Below, one piece after another: positions 19,092-27,961 of a stretch of DNA of 64,000 nucleotides. Every line of letters begins with the position of its first letter. The first letter of the stretch is position 1. Source of the DNA: Sphingopyxis sp. H073. GTDB taxonomy: Bacteria; Pseudomonadota; Alphaproteobacteria; Sphingomonadales; Sphingomonadaceae. The notes below the pieces were generated by a model that did not search any database, was not told the origin of the DNA, and saw only the letters and a program-made list of their open reading frames with translations. A program made the translations under genes and the position numbers. The stretch is from assembly GCF_001468395.1 (NCBI RefSeq), contig NZ_LNSG01000002.1, positions 310,001 through 374,000 on the forward strand, read 5' to 3'.

Positions 19092-19586
19092 CTATCGGCT
19101 AACTTCGAAAAGGAACCACGCTCGGCGTTCCGCCTCGTCGGTCCAGGTATCGATCAGGCCGGAGGTCGCGTTGTCCTTCGCCTCGTCGGCGACGTCCTTT
19201 GCGCGGCGCAGCGACTCGACCATGTGAAGATTATCGGCGCGCAGCTCCGCCAGCATGTCCTGCGGCGTGACGAATTCCGCGTCGTTGTCCTTGATTGTCT
19301 GGTGGCGGGCGATATCGCCGATCGATCGTATGGTCGTATTTCCGGTCTTCCGGGCGCGCTCCGCCATCGCATCGGTCGCTGCTAGGATCTCCGCAGCTTG
19401 CTCATCAAGAAGCAGATGGTAGTCCCTGAAGTACGGGCCCGAGACATGCCAGTGAAAGTTCTTGGTCTTGAGGTAGACCGCATAGCTGTTCGCCAAAATG
19501 ATCTTCAACGCATCCGCGACCGTCATGGTCGCGTTTTCGTCGAGGTCAGATGGTGAAGGCACGGTTGCAGCACTGGAATTTGTCAT
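19092..19586 (-). CDS. dps: Dps-like ferritin (DNA starvation/stationary-phase protection)
   Basis: A 164-residue Dps-family protein that stores iron using hydrogen peroxide and protects DNA. The inter-subunit ferroxidase residues are visible in KNFHWHVSGPYFRDYHLLLDEQ (His, His, Asp and Glu; residues about 43-64). A short flexible N-terminus (TNSSAATVPSPSD) precedes the four-helix bundle. It probably heads a minus-strand run dps-hydrolase-msrA. The LysR/OxyR-like box at 19682-19710 lies about 96 bases upstream of the start, which fits the known OxyR control of dps in other bacteria. Confidence 0.9.
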   Translation of the reverse strand: MTNSSAATVPSPSDLDENATMTVADALKIILANSYAVYLKTKNFHWHVSGPYFRDYHLLLDEQAAEILAATDAMAERARKTGNTTIRSIGDIARHQTIKDNDAEFVTPQDMLAELRADNLHMVESLRRAKDVADEAKDNATSGLIDTWTDEAERRAWFLFEVSR

Positions 19587-19681
19587 CGCGTGAACTTCCT
19601 CGATGAGGGCTTGCGCAAAAGATCAGCGCCGATTCTCTGGCACGCTGAGGTATAGAAGATGAATTTACCTCAGATCGAAGT

Positions 19682-19710
19682 CCAATGGCCTGTGTCTATA
19701 GTTTCGATAG
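19682..19710 (-). promoter_or_regulatory. LysR/OxyR-like box upstream of dps (copy 1 of 3)
   Basis: Read on the plus strand: CCAAT, 3 bases, CTGT, 3 bases, then TATAGTTTCGATAG. The last part contains CTAT-N7-ATAG (the inner pair of the OxyR pattern) and a T-N11-A LysR box. The same 29-base composite occurs at 31937 and 40670 with the same internal spacing. Read toward dps, TATAGA could serve as a -10 element. Confidence 0.65.
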
Positions 19711-19779
19711 TTCTGGCGACCAGAAGGGGCGCTTGGAGCGGCATGGGAGCATAGGAAGGCAGTGAACCCCACATGCTCA

Positions 19780-19807
19780 TCAGGCATTCGGCTGATAGCC
19801 CAATACG
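19780..19807 (-). pseudogene. 3' end of a small gene cut off by the IS21-family element
   Basis: These bases, read on the minus strand after the ATACG repeat, complete the frame of the small gene at 22346-22584 with residues LGYQPNA and a TGA at 19780-19782. Removing the insertion and one ATACG copy rebuilds an 88-residue protein. Confidence 0.75.
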
Positions 19808-19928
19808 TGTGTTTCGGCTTGCAAAAGTGACCCCCATCTCGGGGATATCGGCGTCCAAAAATGACCCCCTGTCCTTGAGGCTTTGATGGCCAGATCGGCG
19901 GCTTGTGTAGCCGCGGATCGAGACGGGG

Positions 19929-21443
19929 ATGTTGGTAGTGGAGACGGTGGCGAAGATCCGGCGCGAGCACTTCGCGCGGGGCAAGGGCGTGAAGACGATC
20001 GCGCGGGAGATGGGCCTGGCGCGCAACACGGTGCGCAAGGTTTTGAGGTCGGGAGCGACCTCGCTGGAGTACGAGCGCCGCGAGCAGCCGCACCCGAAGC
20101 TGGGGCCGTTCATCGAGCGGCTGGAGGCGCTACTGGAGGCCAATGCGTCCGGCGCTCGCAAGGATCGGCTGACGCTGATGCGGATCAGCGATCTGCTGCG
20201 CCGGGAGGGCTATGACGGCGGTTACGACGCGGTGCGGCGCTATGCGGGGCGCTGGTCGGTTCAGCACCGAGGCGTGAGCTCTCCGGTCGAGGCCTTCGTG
20301 CCGTTGAGCTTCGCGCCGGGCGACGCCTATCAGTTCGACTGGAGCCACGAGCAGGTCGAGATCGGCGGCACACCTCTGACGGTGAAGGTCGCCCACGTGC
20401 GCCTCTGCCATAGCCGCCGCTTCTACATCCGGGCCTATCCGCGCGAGACCCAGGAGATGGTGTTCGACGCCCATGCCCGGGCCTTCCAGGCGTTCGGCGG
20501 CGTCACCCGAAGGGGCATCTACGACAACATGAAGACCGCCGTTGAAGCGGTGTTCACCGGTAAGACCCGCCGCTTCAACCGGCGCTTTGAGCAGATGTGC
20601 TCGCACTATTTGATCGAGCCGGTGGCCTGCACGCCAGCCTCGGGATGGGAGAAGGGCCAGGTTGAGAACCAGGTCGGCTACGCCCGTGACAACATCTTCA
20701 AGCCGCGCCTACGCTTCCGGAGCCTGGAGGAGCTGAACGGCTGGCTGGAGGCCGAGTGCGTGCGCCGGGCCCGCAACGATCGCCATCCCGAGCACCGCGA
20801 TCGCGTCGTCTGGGATGTCTACGAGGCTGAGCGGCCGTTCCTGGCTCCCTTCGCCGGCCCCTTCGACGGCTTCCACCAGATCGAGGCCGTCGCCCAGGCC
20901 ACCTGCCTGATCACCTTCGATCGCAACCGCTACTCGGTGCAGGCCAAGGCCGCGCGACGAGCCGTCCAGATCCGCGCCTACGCCGACCGGATCATGGTGC
21001 TGTGCGACGGCGAGGTGGTGGCCGATCACCCGCGCGGCTTTGGCCGTGACCATACTGTCTACGATCCCTGGCACTACCTGCCCGTCCTGGCTCGCAAGCC
21101 CGGGGCGCTGCGCAACGGCGCGCCATTCCAGGAATGGGCGCTGCCGCCCGCCTTCAACAGGCTGCGCAAGCGGCTGGGCTCTGGCGACGAGGCCGACCGG
21201 CGCTTCGTGCGGGTCCTGGCGGCGGTGCTGGACGATGGCCTCGACGCCGTCGACCACGCTGTCCAGGAAGCGCTCGACGCCGGCGTCGCCAGCGACGAGG
21301 TAATCCTCAACATCCTGGCCCGCCGACGCGAGCCGCCCAGGCCCGATGCGATCACGACTTGCCAAGCCCTGGCTTTGAGCCACCCGCCGATCGCCGACTG
21401 CGCGCGCTACGACCTGCTGCGAGGCTCCTGTGCAGCGGCATGA
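19929..21443 (+). CDS. istA: IS21-family transposase IstA
   Basis: A 504-residue DDE transposase. The N-terminal helix-turn-helix is [18 protein letters not shown] (about 20-40). Catalytic residues appear in [14 protein letters not shown] (about 136-149), [10 protein letters not shown] (about 197-206) and [19 protein letters not shown] (about 238-256; the Glu), in IstA order and spacing. The 3' end overlaps istB by 14 bases, the usual coupling in this family. Confidence 0.95.
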   Translation: MLVVETVAKIRREHFARGKGVKTIAREMGLARNTVRKVLRSGATSLEYERREQPHPKLGPFIERLEALLEANASGARKDRLTLMRISDLLRREGYDGGYDAVRRYAGRWSVQHRGVSSPVEAFVPLSFAPGDAYQFDWSHEQVEIGGTPLTVKVAHVRLCHSRRFYIRAYPRETQEMVFDAHARAFQAFGGVTRRGIYDNMKTAVEAVFTGKTRRFNRRFEQMCSHYLIEPVACTPASGWEKGQVENQVGYARDNIFKPRLRFRSLEELNGWLEAECVRRARNDRHPEHRDRVVWDVYEAERPFLAPFAGPFDGFHQIEAVAQATCLITFDRNRYSVQAKAARRAVQIRAYADRIMVLCDGEVVADHPRGFGRDHTVYDPWHYLPVLARKPGALRNGAPFQEWALPPAFNRLRKRLGSGDEADRRFVRVLAAVLDDGLDAVDHAVQEALDAGVASDEVILNILARRREPPRPDAITTCQALALSHPPIADCARYDLLRGSCAAA

Positions 21444-22158
21444 GATGATCCAGGCCCTGAGCGAGTTGGGCCTCAAGGGCATGGCCGGCGCCTTCGATGA
21501 CGCCGTCACCACGGGCCTGCAGCGCAAGCGCACCGCCATGGAGATTCTGGCTGACCTCGTGAAGGCCGAGGCCGCCCATCGTCAGGCCGCCTCGATCCGC
21601 TACCGGATCACCGCCGCCAAGTTGCCGGTGCTCAAGGACCTGGCGCACTTCACCTTCGAGGGCTCGCCTATCAACGAGAGCCTCGTGCGCGCCCTGCATG
21701 GCGGCTCCTTCCTGGCCGATCACCGCAACATCGTCCTGATCGGCGGCACGGGCACCGGCAAGACCCACCTGGCCATCGCCATCACCGCCAACGTCGTGCG
21801 AGCCGGCGCGCGCGGGCGCTACTTCAACACCGTCGATCTGGTGAACCGTCTTGAGGACGAGGCCCGGCGCGGCAAGACCGGCGCCTTGGCCGCCCAGCTC
21901 TCGCGTCTGGACGTCGTGGTGCTCGACGAGCTCGGCTACCTGCCATTCGCCCAGTCCGGCGGCCAGCGCCTCTTCCACCTGATCAGCAAGCTCTACGAGC
22001 GCACCTCAGTGATCATCACCACCAACCTGACCTTTGGCGAATGGCCCACCGTCTTCGGCGACGCCAAGATGACCACGGCGCTGCTCGACCGCCTGACCCA
22101 TCACTGCGACATCGTCGAGACCGGCAACGACAGCTGGCGCCTCAAGACCAGGGCTTGA
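21430..22158 (+). CDS. istB: IS21-family helper ATPase IstB
   Basis: A 242-residue AAA+ ATPase that assists IstA in target selection. Walker A is [15 protein letters not shown] (about 96-110) and Walker B is [12 protein letters not shown] (about 160-171); [26 protein letters not shown] near 198-223 carries the sensor and arginine-finger region. Length and motifs match intact IstB proteins. Confidence 0.95.
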   Translation: MQRHEMIQALSELGLKGMAGAFDDAVTTGLQRKRTAMEILADLVKAEAAHRQAASIRYRITAAKLPVLKDLAHFTFEGSPINESLVRALHGGSFLADHRNIVLIGGTGTGKTHLAIAITANVVRAGARGRYFNTVDLVNRLEDEARRGKTGALAAQLSRLDVVVLDELGYLPFAQSGGQRLFHLISKLYERTSVIITTNLTFGEWPTVFGDAKMTTALLDRLTHHCDIVETGNDSWRLKTRA

Positions 22159-22345
22159 TCCACAATCTATTCAACCTCCCCCAGACCCCCTCCGGGCAGC
22201 TGAATCTCACGCAGCTCACCCGGCGGCGACGCGCTGCGCTAGCTGACCGCTACGCGCCTCGCCGCCGGTCCGGGAACAGAGACCAGAGGGGTCAATTTTG
22301 GACGCCGATAGGGGGTCAATTTTCAACGCCGTTTGACACAATACG

Positions 22346-22584
22346 AAAGCGATAACCTTCTCCGAGGACATCTCGCACGGCTTCAGCGACGCACTGCCCG
22401 AAGCAACGCGATACAGATTGAAGCTGACTATGTCGTTCCCGGCTAGTTCTCGAGCAAAAAGGCTGTTCCTCCGTCCATCCTCCGACCGACGAACCGTCAC
22501 GCCGAAACGCCTGTCTTCGTAAGCGCCTTCGCTATACCCCTCAGGCAGGCGCTCGAAAGCCGTATCGAATTCTGGATGGTCCAT
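22346..22584 (-). pseudogene. Small unknown gene interrupted by the IS21-family element
   Basis: The first 79 residues of a protein beginning MDHPEFDTAFERLPEGYSEG read to the ATACG repeat and then run into the insertion sequence, where the frame continues for about 40 foreign residues. Rebuilding across the element gives an 88-residue product. It matches no family I recognise; the segment DRRFGVTVRRSEDGRR suggests a small soluble protein. The loss removes only the last eight or nine residues, so partial function is possible. Confidence 0.7.
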
Positions 22585-22646
22585 TCTGCATCACCGCCAA
22601 TCGGCCTTCGCCCTGCGAACGTGAGCGCCGCGCCATGCGATTGGGG

Positions 22647-23093
22647 TCATCGCGTCAGTCTGACGTTGCGGCCCCAAAGAAACCCCGCGTCATTAGCGCT
22701 AGCGAAGTCGGGGTCCACGTAGATGAAAACACGCTTGATAAGCGTGCCGTCGAACTCGAATACGTTGGCGAAACGGCCTTCGGACCGGCCTTCAACCGGC
22801 CACGCCGTGCCGTCAGCCATAACGCCACCTTCAAAGCCTTCGACGATCACGTGGTCGCCGGCTACGTGGAAGGTCATGCGATCGAAATCGTGCTCGATCC
22901 GCTGAAGCGACCCCAACAGACCCTTGGCGACTTCCATGAATTCGGCTTTGCCATATCCAACTCCGAACTTCGGGAAGTACGTCACGACATCGTCAGTCAG
23001 AATATCGAGAATGGTGGGATCTCCACTGTCGATTTTCCGGAAATAGTCGGTGGCGATGGCGATGCGCTCTTGGGTTAGCTCTGTATTCGGCAC
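22647..23093 (-). CDS. SnoaL/NTF2-like domain protein
   Basis: A 148-residue protein of the NTF2-like superfamily: helix RIAIATDYFRKIDSGD, then LDILTDDVVTYFPKFG, the MTFHVAGDHVIVEGF strands and GRFANVFEFDGTLIKRVFIYVD. Such proteins range from ketosteroid isomerase-like enzymes to ligand-binding proteins, so the activity is not assignable. It starts at GTG 23093. It lies near an SDR oxidoreductase gene on the same strand, 160 bases away, and could share a pathway. Confidence 0.75.
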   Translation of the reverse strand: MPNTELTQERIAIATDYFRKIDSGDPTILDILTDDVVTYFPKFGVGYGKAEFMEVAKGLLGSLQRIEHDFDRMTFHVAGDHVIVEGFEGGVMADGTAWPVEGRSEGRFANVFEFDGTLIKRVFIYVDPDFASANDAGFLWGRNVRLTR

Positions 23094-23253
23094 TCTATGA
23101 ACTCCTGAAATGCGGAAGCTTTATCCACTATGGCTTCGAGAATAATGGGCCCTGCAGGATCAGCCGATCTGCTGCCCGGATTTCAACGGAGCGCTGAGGC
23201 GCGGAAGCGATCGTCCTTCAGCTATCCGCGTGACACGCCCGTCGCGCATCGTT

Positions 23254-24009
23254 TCAGACCAGGACGCCCCCTGACACATCTATCACCGCGCCAGCTGTGT
23301 AGCTTGCAGCGGGACTAACGAGGTAACTGACGGCGCCCGCCACTTCTTCAATCGTGGCGATCCGACGGATGGGATGCATATCGATGACGGCCTGCGGAAA
23401 ATTCTCAGCAACTTCTCCGGTCATGTCCGTCGGCATGATGCCAGGTTGGACCACATTGACGGTAATGTTGCGTGGGCCAAGATCGCGCTGCACCCCTCGG
23501 GCATATCCTGTGATCGCTGCCTTGGTTCCTGCGTAGTCGGCAATTCCCGGCACGATCGCTCGGGTACCCAGGCCGGAACCGATGAAGACAATGCGGCCAC
23601 CGTCAGAGATTTTCTGGGCCGCCGCGCGCGTGATCGCCACGGTCCCAAGCACATTGACCATCCACTGCCTGTCGAACGCAGCGGAATCGAGCGTCGGATC
23701 GTCGACCAATTTTCCTTGGACGGCGATTGCGGCGTTGTTGATCAAGATGTCGAGCTTGCCGAGTTCAGCTACGACCTGCTCGACCATGGGCTTGGCGGCG
23801 GACGTATCCGCTTGATCGCATCGGATCGCGAGAGCGCGAACGCCTTTGGCCCTCACCACCTCGGCGACGGACTCGGCTTTATCGGCCGAAGCAGCGTAGG
23901 TGATAGCAATATCGGCTCCCTGATCGGCGAGCGTCGCCGCCAGCACGGCGCCAAGGCCCCGAGAGCCACCCGTGATGATAGCGACTTTGCCGTCCAAAAC
24001 TTTCGACAT
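23254..24009 (-). CDS. Short-chain dehydrogenase/reductase
   Basis: A 251-residue classical SDR. The cofactor motif TGGSRGLG (residues 13-20), NNAAI (about 92-96), the catalytic Ser in FIGSGLG and YAGTK (Tyr and Lys, about 155-159) are present. The C-terminal VIDVSGGVLV is typical. Substrate unknown; FabG-like quinone or carbonyl reductions are likely. Adjacent stress genes suggest reduction of reactive carbonyls, which is inference. AGGAAC lies about 8 bases before the ATG. Confidence 0.88.
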   Translation of the reverse strand: MSKVLDGKVAIITGGSRGLGAVLAATLADQGADIAITYAASADKAESVAEVVRAKGVRALAIRCDQADTSAAKPMVEQVVAELGKLDILINNAAIAVQGKLVDDPTLDSAAFDRQWMVNVLGTVAITRAAAQKISDGGRIVFIGSGLGTRAIVPGIADYAGTKAAITGYARGVQRDLGPRNITVNVVQPGIMPTDMTGEVAENFPQAVIDMHPIRRIATIEEVAGAVSYLVSPAASYTAGAVIDVSGGVLV

Positions 24010-24047
24010 CGGCGGTTCCTTTTTGAAGTCTAATGGCCGGCTGACGG

Positions 24048-24329
24048 CTAAGCGACGTTGACGCCTTTCCAGAAGGCGATGTGATCCTTGATGGAGTGCG
24101 CCGCCGGAGAAGGGTCGGCGTACGTCCAGGCGGCGTTTGCATTGCGCCGGTCGCCGACCTGGAGATGGAAGTATTGCGCCGTCCCCTTCACGGGACAGAC
24201 AGACGTGTACTCGCTCGGTTCCAGATACTGCCGGTCAACCGATTGAGGCGGGAAATAATGGTTTCCGTCCACCACCACAGTCTCGTCGCTGACCGCGAGG
24301 ATGACATCGTTCCAAACTGCTGAGACCAA
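24048..24329 (-). CDS. DUF427 domain protein
   Basis: A 93-residue DUF427 protein. The signature runs from VVVDGNHYFPPQSV to SVCPVKGTAQYFHLQVGDRR and ends AAWTYADPSPAAHSIKDHIAFW. The family function is unknown. The best start is TTG 24329, preceded by AGAGGA at about 8 bases. It follows the glutaredoxin gene by 21 bases, so the two are probably co-transcribed. Confidence 0.82.
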   Translation of the reverse strand: MVSAVWNDVILAVSDETVVVDGNHYFPPQSVDRQYLEPSEYTSVCPVKGTAQYFHLQVGDRRNANAAWTYADPSPAAHSIKDHIAFWKGVNVA

Positions 24330-24350
24330 ACCGGAATCCTCTCTTGTCGT

Positions 24351-24665
24351 TCAGCCACTTGCATCGCCCAGTGGCCCTATCGGGCGGGACAAATCAGTTT
24401 GCCGGGGTTGTCCGGCAAGCAGCTTGTCGAGCGAGCCAGTTGCATCGAGCGCAACGAGATCGTCGGAGCCGCCGACATGCGTCTCGTTGATGAAGATCTG
24501 CGGCACGGTGCTTCGCCCCGACGACTCGATCATCGCCTTCCGGTGTGCAGGATCGGCTTCGATATCAAGCTCGGTGAATGCCACGCCCTTCTCTTGGAGG
24601 AGCGCCTTCGCGCGGCGGCAGAACGGGCACCAACTCGTGGTGTAGATGAGGACTTCAGGCTTCAT
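24351..24665 (-). CDS. Glutaredoxin
   Basis: A 104-residue dithiol glutaredoxin (GrxC type). The active site is SWCPFCRRAK (residues 10-19). The cis-proline loop STVPQIFINETHVGGSDDL (about 52-70) includes the glutathione-binding TVP and GG-D residues. It reduces protein disulfides and glutathione mixed disulfides, and could regenerate the Msr enzymes nearby. Start at ATG 24665; an upstream extension to 24779 lacks conservation. Confidence 0.92.
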   Translation of the reverse strand: MKPEVLIYTTSWCPFCRRAKALLQEKGVAFTELDIEADPAHRKAMIESSGRSTVPQIFINETHVGGSDDLVALDATGSLDKLLAGQPRQTDLSRPIGPLGDASG

Positions 24666-24827
24666 GTCGTGTCTCCAATCGTTGAGGGATGACGGGCCGG
24701 CCGGATTCGCGGGGGCCATCCGAAGGTGAAGGCAAAGGCTTGCGCCCCGGGGTAGAGAAGCTCGATTTCGAAGGTGCACTCGTGGACCTCGCCGCTTTGG
24801 CGTCCGAGTTGGTTGAGGCGCTGGGCA

Positions 24828-25196
24828 TCACGCCGCCATCTTTCGGACCGTGTCCAAAACCCGGTCTTGCCGGTATGGCTTGGCGAAGAACACAACGTCC
24901 GCTGGAACGACGGCCTCGACCGGCCAAGGCCTCCCGGACGTGATGATGATCTGAATGGTCGGCCACCGCCGGCGGATGCAAATGGCGAGCATGATGCCAT
25001 CGATCCCGCCGGGCATGTTCACGTCCGTGAACACGACGCGCACATCCAGTCGTTCCTCCAAGGTCATGAGCGCGGCGGATGCATTCGGCGCCTGCAAGAC
25101 TTCGAAGCCCGCCTCCTCGATCATGTCCGTCGCAAACAGACGGAGAAGTGGTTCGTCTTCGACGACGAGCACCACGGGTTTCACCATTCCACCCAT
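24828..25196 (-). CDS. Single-domain response regulator
   Basis: A 122-residue receiver domain with no output domain. Acidic residues sit in VVEDEPLL (about 12-19), the phosphoacceptor Asp in VVFTDVNMPGG (about 59), Ser/Thr in IITSGR and the Lys in FFAKPYRQD (about 106). It is 7 bases downstream of a HWE-type histidine kinase gene, its likely partner. Such stand-alone receivers of the HWE group usually act by protein contact or in a phosphorelay. Confidence 0.88.
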   Translation of the reverse strand: MGGMVKPVVLVVEDEPLLRLFATDMIEEAGFEVLQAPNASAALMTLEERLDVRVVFTDVNMPGGIDGIMLAICIRRRWPTIQIIITSGRPWPVEAVVPADVVFFAKPYRQDRVLDTVRKMAA

Positions 25197-25203
25197 ACTC
25201 CCA

Positions 25204-26808
25204 TCAACCTTGAACCAGGTGACGCATGGAGGCGTGCAGATCGGCCGTTAACCCGGCGGGCTCGAAGCGAACATCGACGCCTCCGGTGCCGACCAGGCCG
25301 ATGTTGATCAGCTTCGATCCAAAGCCTCGGCGAGTTGGCGGCACAACCGGTGGCCCACCCCGTTCTCGCCATTTTACGCGGAGAAGGTCGTCGTCCTGGC
25401 CGACTTCGACATCCCACGACAGCGAGACGTGGCCGTCGTCACTGGTCAGCGCGCCGTATTTGCAGGCGTTCGTCAGCAACTCGTGGACGATGAGGGAAAA
25501 CGAGAGCGCCGCTCGTGGCCCCAGCGCCACCGCCGGCCCACTCATGTCGACCCGATCTGAGAACCCGATCGCGTCGATCACTGTCGCCGCGACAGCTTGT
25601 AGATCAGCTTGTGTCCAACTCCTTTGAAGCAAGGCGTCGTGCGCCGCGCTCAAAGCCATCAGCCGACGCTCGAAGGCGTAGACCGCTTCGCGATCGGTGA
25701 CGCTTCGCAGCGTTTGGCTCGCGATGGCCTGCACCATGGTGAGCATGTTCTTCAGGCGGTGAGCAATTTCGCCGTTCACTATGAGTTGCTGCTGCTCGGT
25801 ACGATGCCTCGCGACGCCTGCCTCGAGCCGGTCTGCCGCACTTCGCAGGAACGAGATTTCCTCTGCGGGCCAAGGTCGGGGATGCGCCGAATGAACGAAG
25901 AAAACGGCGATGGTTTTGCCACGATCTCGAACCGGCATGTCGACCAGCGACCGAACGCCGACCCGCATTGCGCTCTCTAGATTGTGCAGAGTGCGATCGT
26001 CGGTCAGGGCGTCCCAAACAACGAGAGGGTCGCCAACGACGAGCGGCTCGCGCAAGTTCCCGTACTCGTCGAGACGGTGGCGCCCGGCAATGCTCACGGC
26101 CCCGGGCGCCGTCCAATCGGTTTCGACGTCGATCGTATCGACGTCCTCGTTGACGGATCCGAACCCGGCTCGGTCCGCGGAGAGCGCTCGGCCGACGATG
26201 GCGGCGGTCGCCGAAGCCATCTCTGCGGTATCGTGGCTGCTCCGAATGGTCTCGCCGATCTCGACCAAGGCAGTCTGCAGGGCTGTGAGGCGCTCGCTCG
26301 CGGTTGCGATCCGGCGCAGCTCGAGATTTTCGCTGGCGAGACGGGCAAGCGCCTGCAGCATCGCCTTTTCCATCTCGCTGAGCCCTTTAGGCCGCGGAAC
26401 GGTATCGATGACGCACAGGCGACCCACGATCGCTCCGGATCGCAGGACGAGCGGTGCGCCAGCGTAGGCGCGAAAGTGCCTGGCACCTGTGACGAGCGGA
26501 TTGCGCTTGGTCCGCGCATCATTTGTGAGATCGACGATCTCGAGAAGATCGCCCTGATCGATCTCGATCCGACAGACCGAGTGTTCGATCTCCGTCTCGC
26601 ATACCTCAAGCCCGTACTTGGCTTTGAACCATTGCCGGTCAGTATCCAGCAGGGTGATGAGCGCGATGGGAACGTCACAGGCCTTTGCGGCGACAAAAAC
26701 GAGATCGTCGAAGGCTTGCTCATCCGGTGTGTCGAGCACCATGAGGTCTGCAAGCGCCCGCGCCCGTTGTGCCGCCCCGAAATCGGTTCTGTCAGCGCTC
26801 AGGCTCAC
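25204..26808 (-). CDS. Sensor histidine kinase, HWE/HisKA_2 family with two GAF-like domains
   Basis: A 534-residue cytosolic sensor kinase with no transmembrane segment. A first GAF domain lies at about 20-165 (ends SGAIVGRLCVIDTVPRPKG) and a second at about 180-335 (RGKTIAVFFVHSAHPRPW). The H-box is NGEIAHRLKNMLTMVQAI (about 345-362), and the ATPase N-box is LIVHELLTNACKYGAL (about 440-455). These mark the HWE family often found in light, redox or general-stress pathways of alphaproteobacteria. GAF domains may bind haem, flavin or a chromophore; a CRIEID motif with one Cys near residue 80 could matter. Starts at GTG 26808; paired with the response regulator downstream. Confidence 0.88.
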   Translation of the reverse strand: MSLSADRTDFGAAQRARALADLMVLDTPDEQAFDDLVFVAAKACDVPIALITLLDTDRQWFKAKYGLEVCETEIEHSVCRIEIDQGDLLEIVDLTNDARTKRNPLVTGARHFRAYAGAPLVLRSGAIVGRLCVIDTVPRPKGLSEMEKAMLQALARLASENLELRRIATASERLTALQTALVEIGETIRSSHDTAEMASATAAIVGRALSADRAGFGSVNEDVDTIDVETDWTAPGAVSIAGRHRLDEYGNLREPLVVGDPLVVWDALTDDRTLHNLESAMRVGVRSLVDMPVRDRGKTIAVFFVHSAHPRPWPAEEISFLRSAADRLEAGVARHRTEQQQLIVNGEIAHRLKNMLTMVQAIASQTLRSVTDREAVYAFERRLMALSAAHDALLQRSWTQADLQAVAATVIDAIGFSDRVDMSGPAVALGPRAALSFSLIVHELLTNACKYGALTSDDGHVSLSWDVEVGQDDDLLRVKWRERGGPPVVPPTRRGFGSKLINIGLVGTGGVDVRFEPAGLTADLHASMRHLVQG

Positions 26809-26874
26809 CGCAGTTCTCCTGGATGATGCCGCGAAGGTCGAGCGTGGCCGATCATCGGCGTTTCCCGCGTCATG

Positions 26875-27945
26875 TCAGTGCCCCCTCATGCGGGGCGGCC
26901 ACTGCGATGACGGCACGCCCGCTTGGCCGCTCTGATCGGCGATGGGGTCACCGACGGCGAGGACGATCTTGCCCTGGATATGGCCTGCCTCTGCGCGTTC
27001 GTGAGCGGCGGCTGCTTCGGAAAGAGGGTATGTGCTGTCGACGGCGACGCGAACCGCACCGCTGTCGAGCAAGCGAGCTAGCTTGGCCAACTGGTCGCCA
27101 CTGGAACGCACCTGCGTCGCCGAAACGGTCACTCCCCGGTCGGCAGCTTCATCATGTCCGGCAAAACCAAGGGGAAAAATCGGGAACAGCGCTCCGCCCC
27201 GACGTATGGTCCGAAGGAAGCGGCCGGAGGTCGGACCTCCGACGGCATCGACGACAAGATCGATGTCTCGCACATCGTCTTCGGGTTTGGTCTTCGTGTA
27301 GTCGATGAACTCGTCGGCACCCAGTTCGCGGAGGAACGCTTCGTGCCGGGTTGAAGCGACAGCGATGACACGCGCGCCTTCGTGCTTTGCCAACTGCAAT
27401 GCCAGATGACCGACACCCCCTGCAGCGCCGTTGATCATAACGCTCTTCCCAGCCAACGGGACCGGGCTGTGGCGCTCGGACTGCAGCGGGTTCTGCTCGT
27501 TATGGCCTAGCTCGATCAGGAACTGCCAAGCGGTCAGCCCCGACATGGGAACGGCGGCTGCATGAATGTGGTCCAGGTGTCGGGGCTTGGCCGCAAGGTC
27601 GGAAGCAGGCGCGGAAACATACTCGGCGTATCCCAGGCTCTCGCCGAAGCTGGGAAAGCGGATCATTCCGAAAACTTCATCGCCCGGCGAGAACGCGGTC
27701 ACATCGTCGGCGACCTTCTCGACGATCCCGGACACATCCGAGCCCGGTATGGCGGGGAATGTCACCGACGGCCGCCACTCGGGCGGCAGAGCCTTGTATC
27801 CCTCGCGGAGATACCAGTCGGGCGGGTTGAGGCCTGCCGCTTGTACACGGACGAGCACCTCTCCCGGCTTTATCACAGGTGTCGGCGCGTCCTCATAGCG
27901 AAGAACATCGGGAGCGCCGAACTCATGGAAGCGGATCGCCTTCAT
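26875..27945 (-). CDS. NADP-dependent zinc-type alcohol dehydrogenase/quinone oxidoreductase (MDR)
   Basis: A 356-residue medium-chain reductase. The GroES-like N-terminal domain has VRVQAAGLNPPDWYLREG (about 32-49) and PGSDVSGIVEKV (about 66-77). The nucleotide loop GAAGGVGHLALQLAKHEGA lies near 158-176, followed by VVDAVGG. Zinc-binding residues are absent, so it belongs to the zeta-crystallin/quinone reductase group acting on quinones or enones. ATG 27945 has GGAGGA about 8 bases upstream. It follows the thiolase gene on the same strand, 16 bases away. Confidence 0.87.
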   Translation of the reverse strand: MKAIRFHEFGAPDVLRYEDAPTPVIKPGEVLVRVQAAGLNPPDWYLREGYKALPPEWRPSVTFPAIPGSDVSGIVEKVADDVTAFSPGDEVFGMIRFPSFGESLGYAEYVSAPASDLAAKPRHLDHIHAAAVPMSGLTAWQFLIELGHNEQNPLQSERHSPVPLAGKSVMINGAAGGVGHLALQLAKHEGARVIAVASTRHEAFLRELGADEFIDYTKTKPEDDVRDIDLVVDAVGGPTSGRFLRTIRRGGALFPIFPLGFAGHDEAADRGVTVSATQVRSSGDQLAKLARLLDSGAVRVAVDSTYPLSEAAAAHERAEAGHIQGKIVLAVGDPIADQSGQAGVPSSQWPPRMRGH

Positions 27946-27961
27946 TTTTTTCGTCCTCCGA

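Larger units (their letters stand above)
19808..22340 (+). mobile_element. IS21-family insertion sequence, intact
   Basis: A 2533-bp element carrying istA and istB. The ends begin TGTGTTTCGG (left) and, read inward from the right, TGTGTCAAAC. Each end carries two copies of an AAAA(T/G)TGACCCC-type repeat (near 19825 and 19857 on the left; near 22285 and 22315, inverted, on the right), the multiple terminal repeats typical of IS21. A 5-bp target duplication ATACG flanks it (19803-19807 and 22341-22345). It looks complete and recent, since both frames and the duplication are perfect. Confidence 0.93.

Noticed and set aside
23126-23150. CACTATGGCTTCGAGAATAA, loosely like the LysR/OxyR-like box
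   Set aside because: Only part of the core matches and the CCAAT and CTGT parts are missing, so I do not count it as a fourth copy.
24667-24827. Possible small gene between the glutaredoxin and response regulator genes
   Set aside because: Frames on both strands are open, but none has a good start signal or a recognisable domain; they overlap the neighbours.
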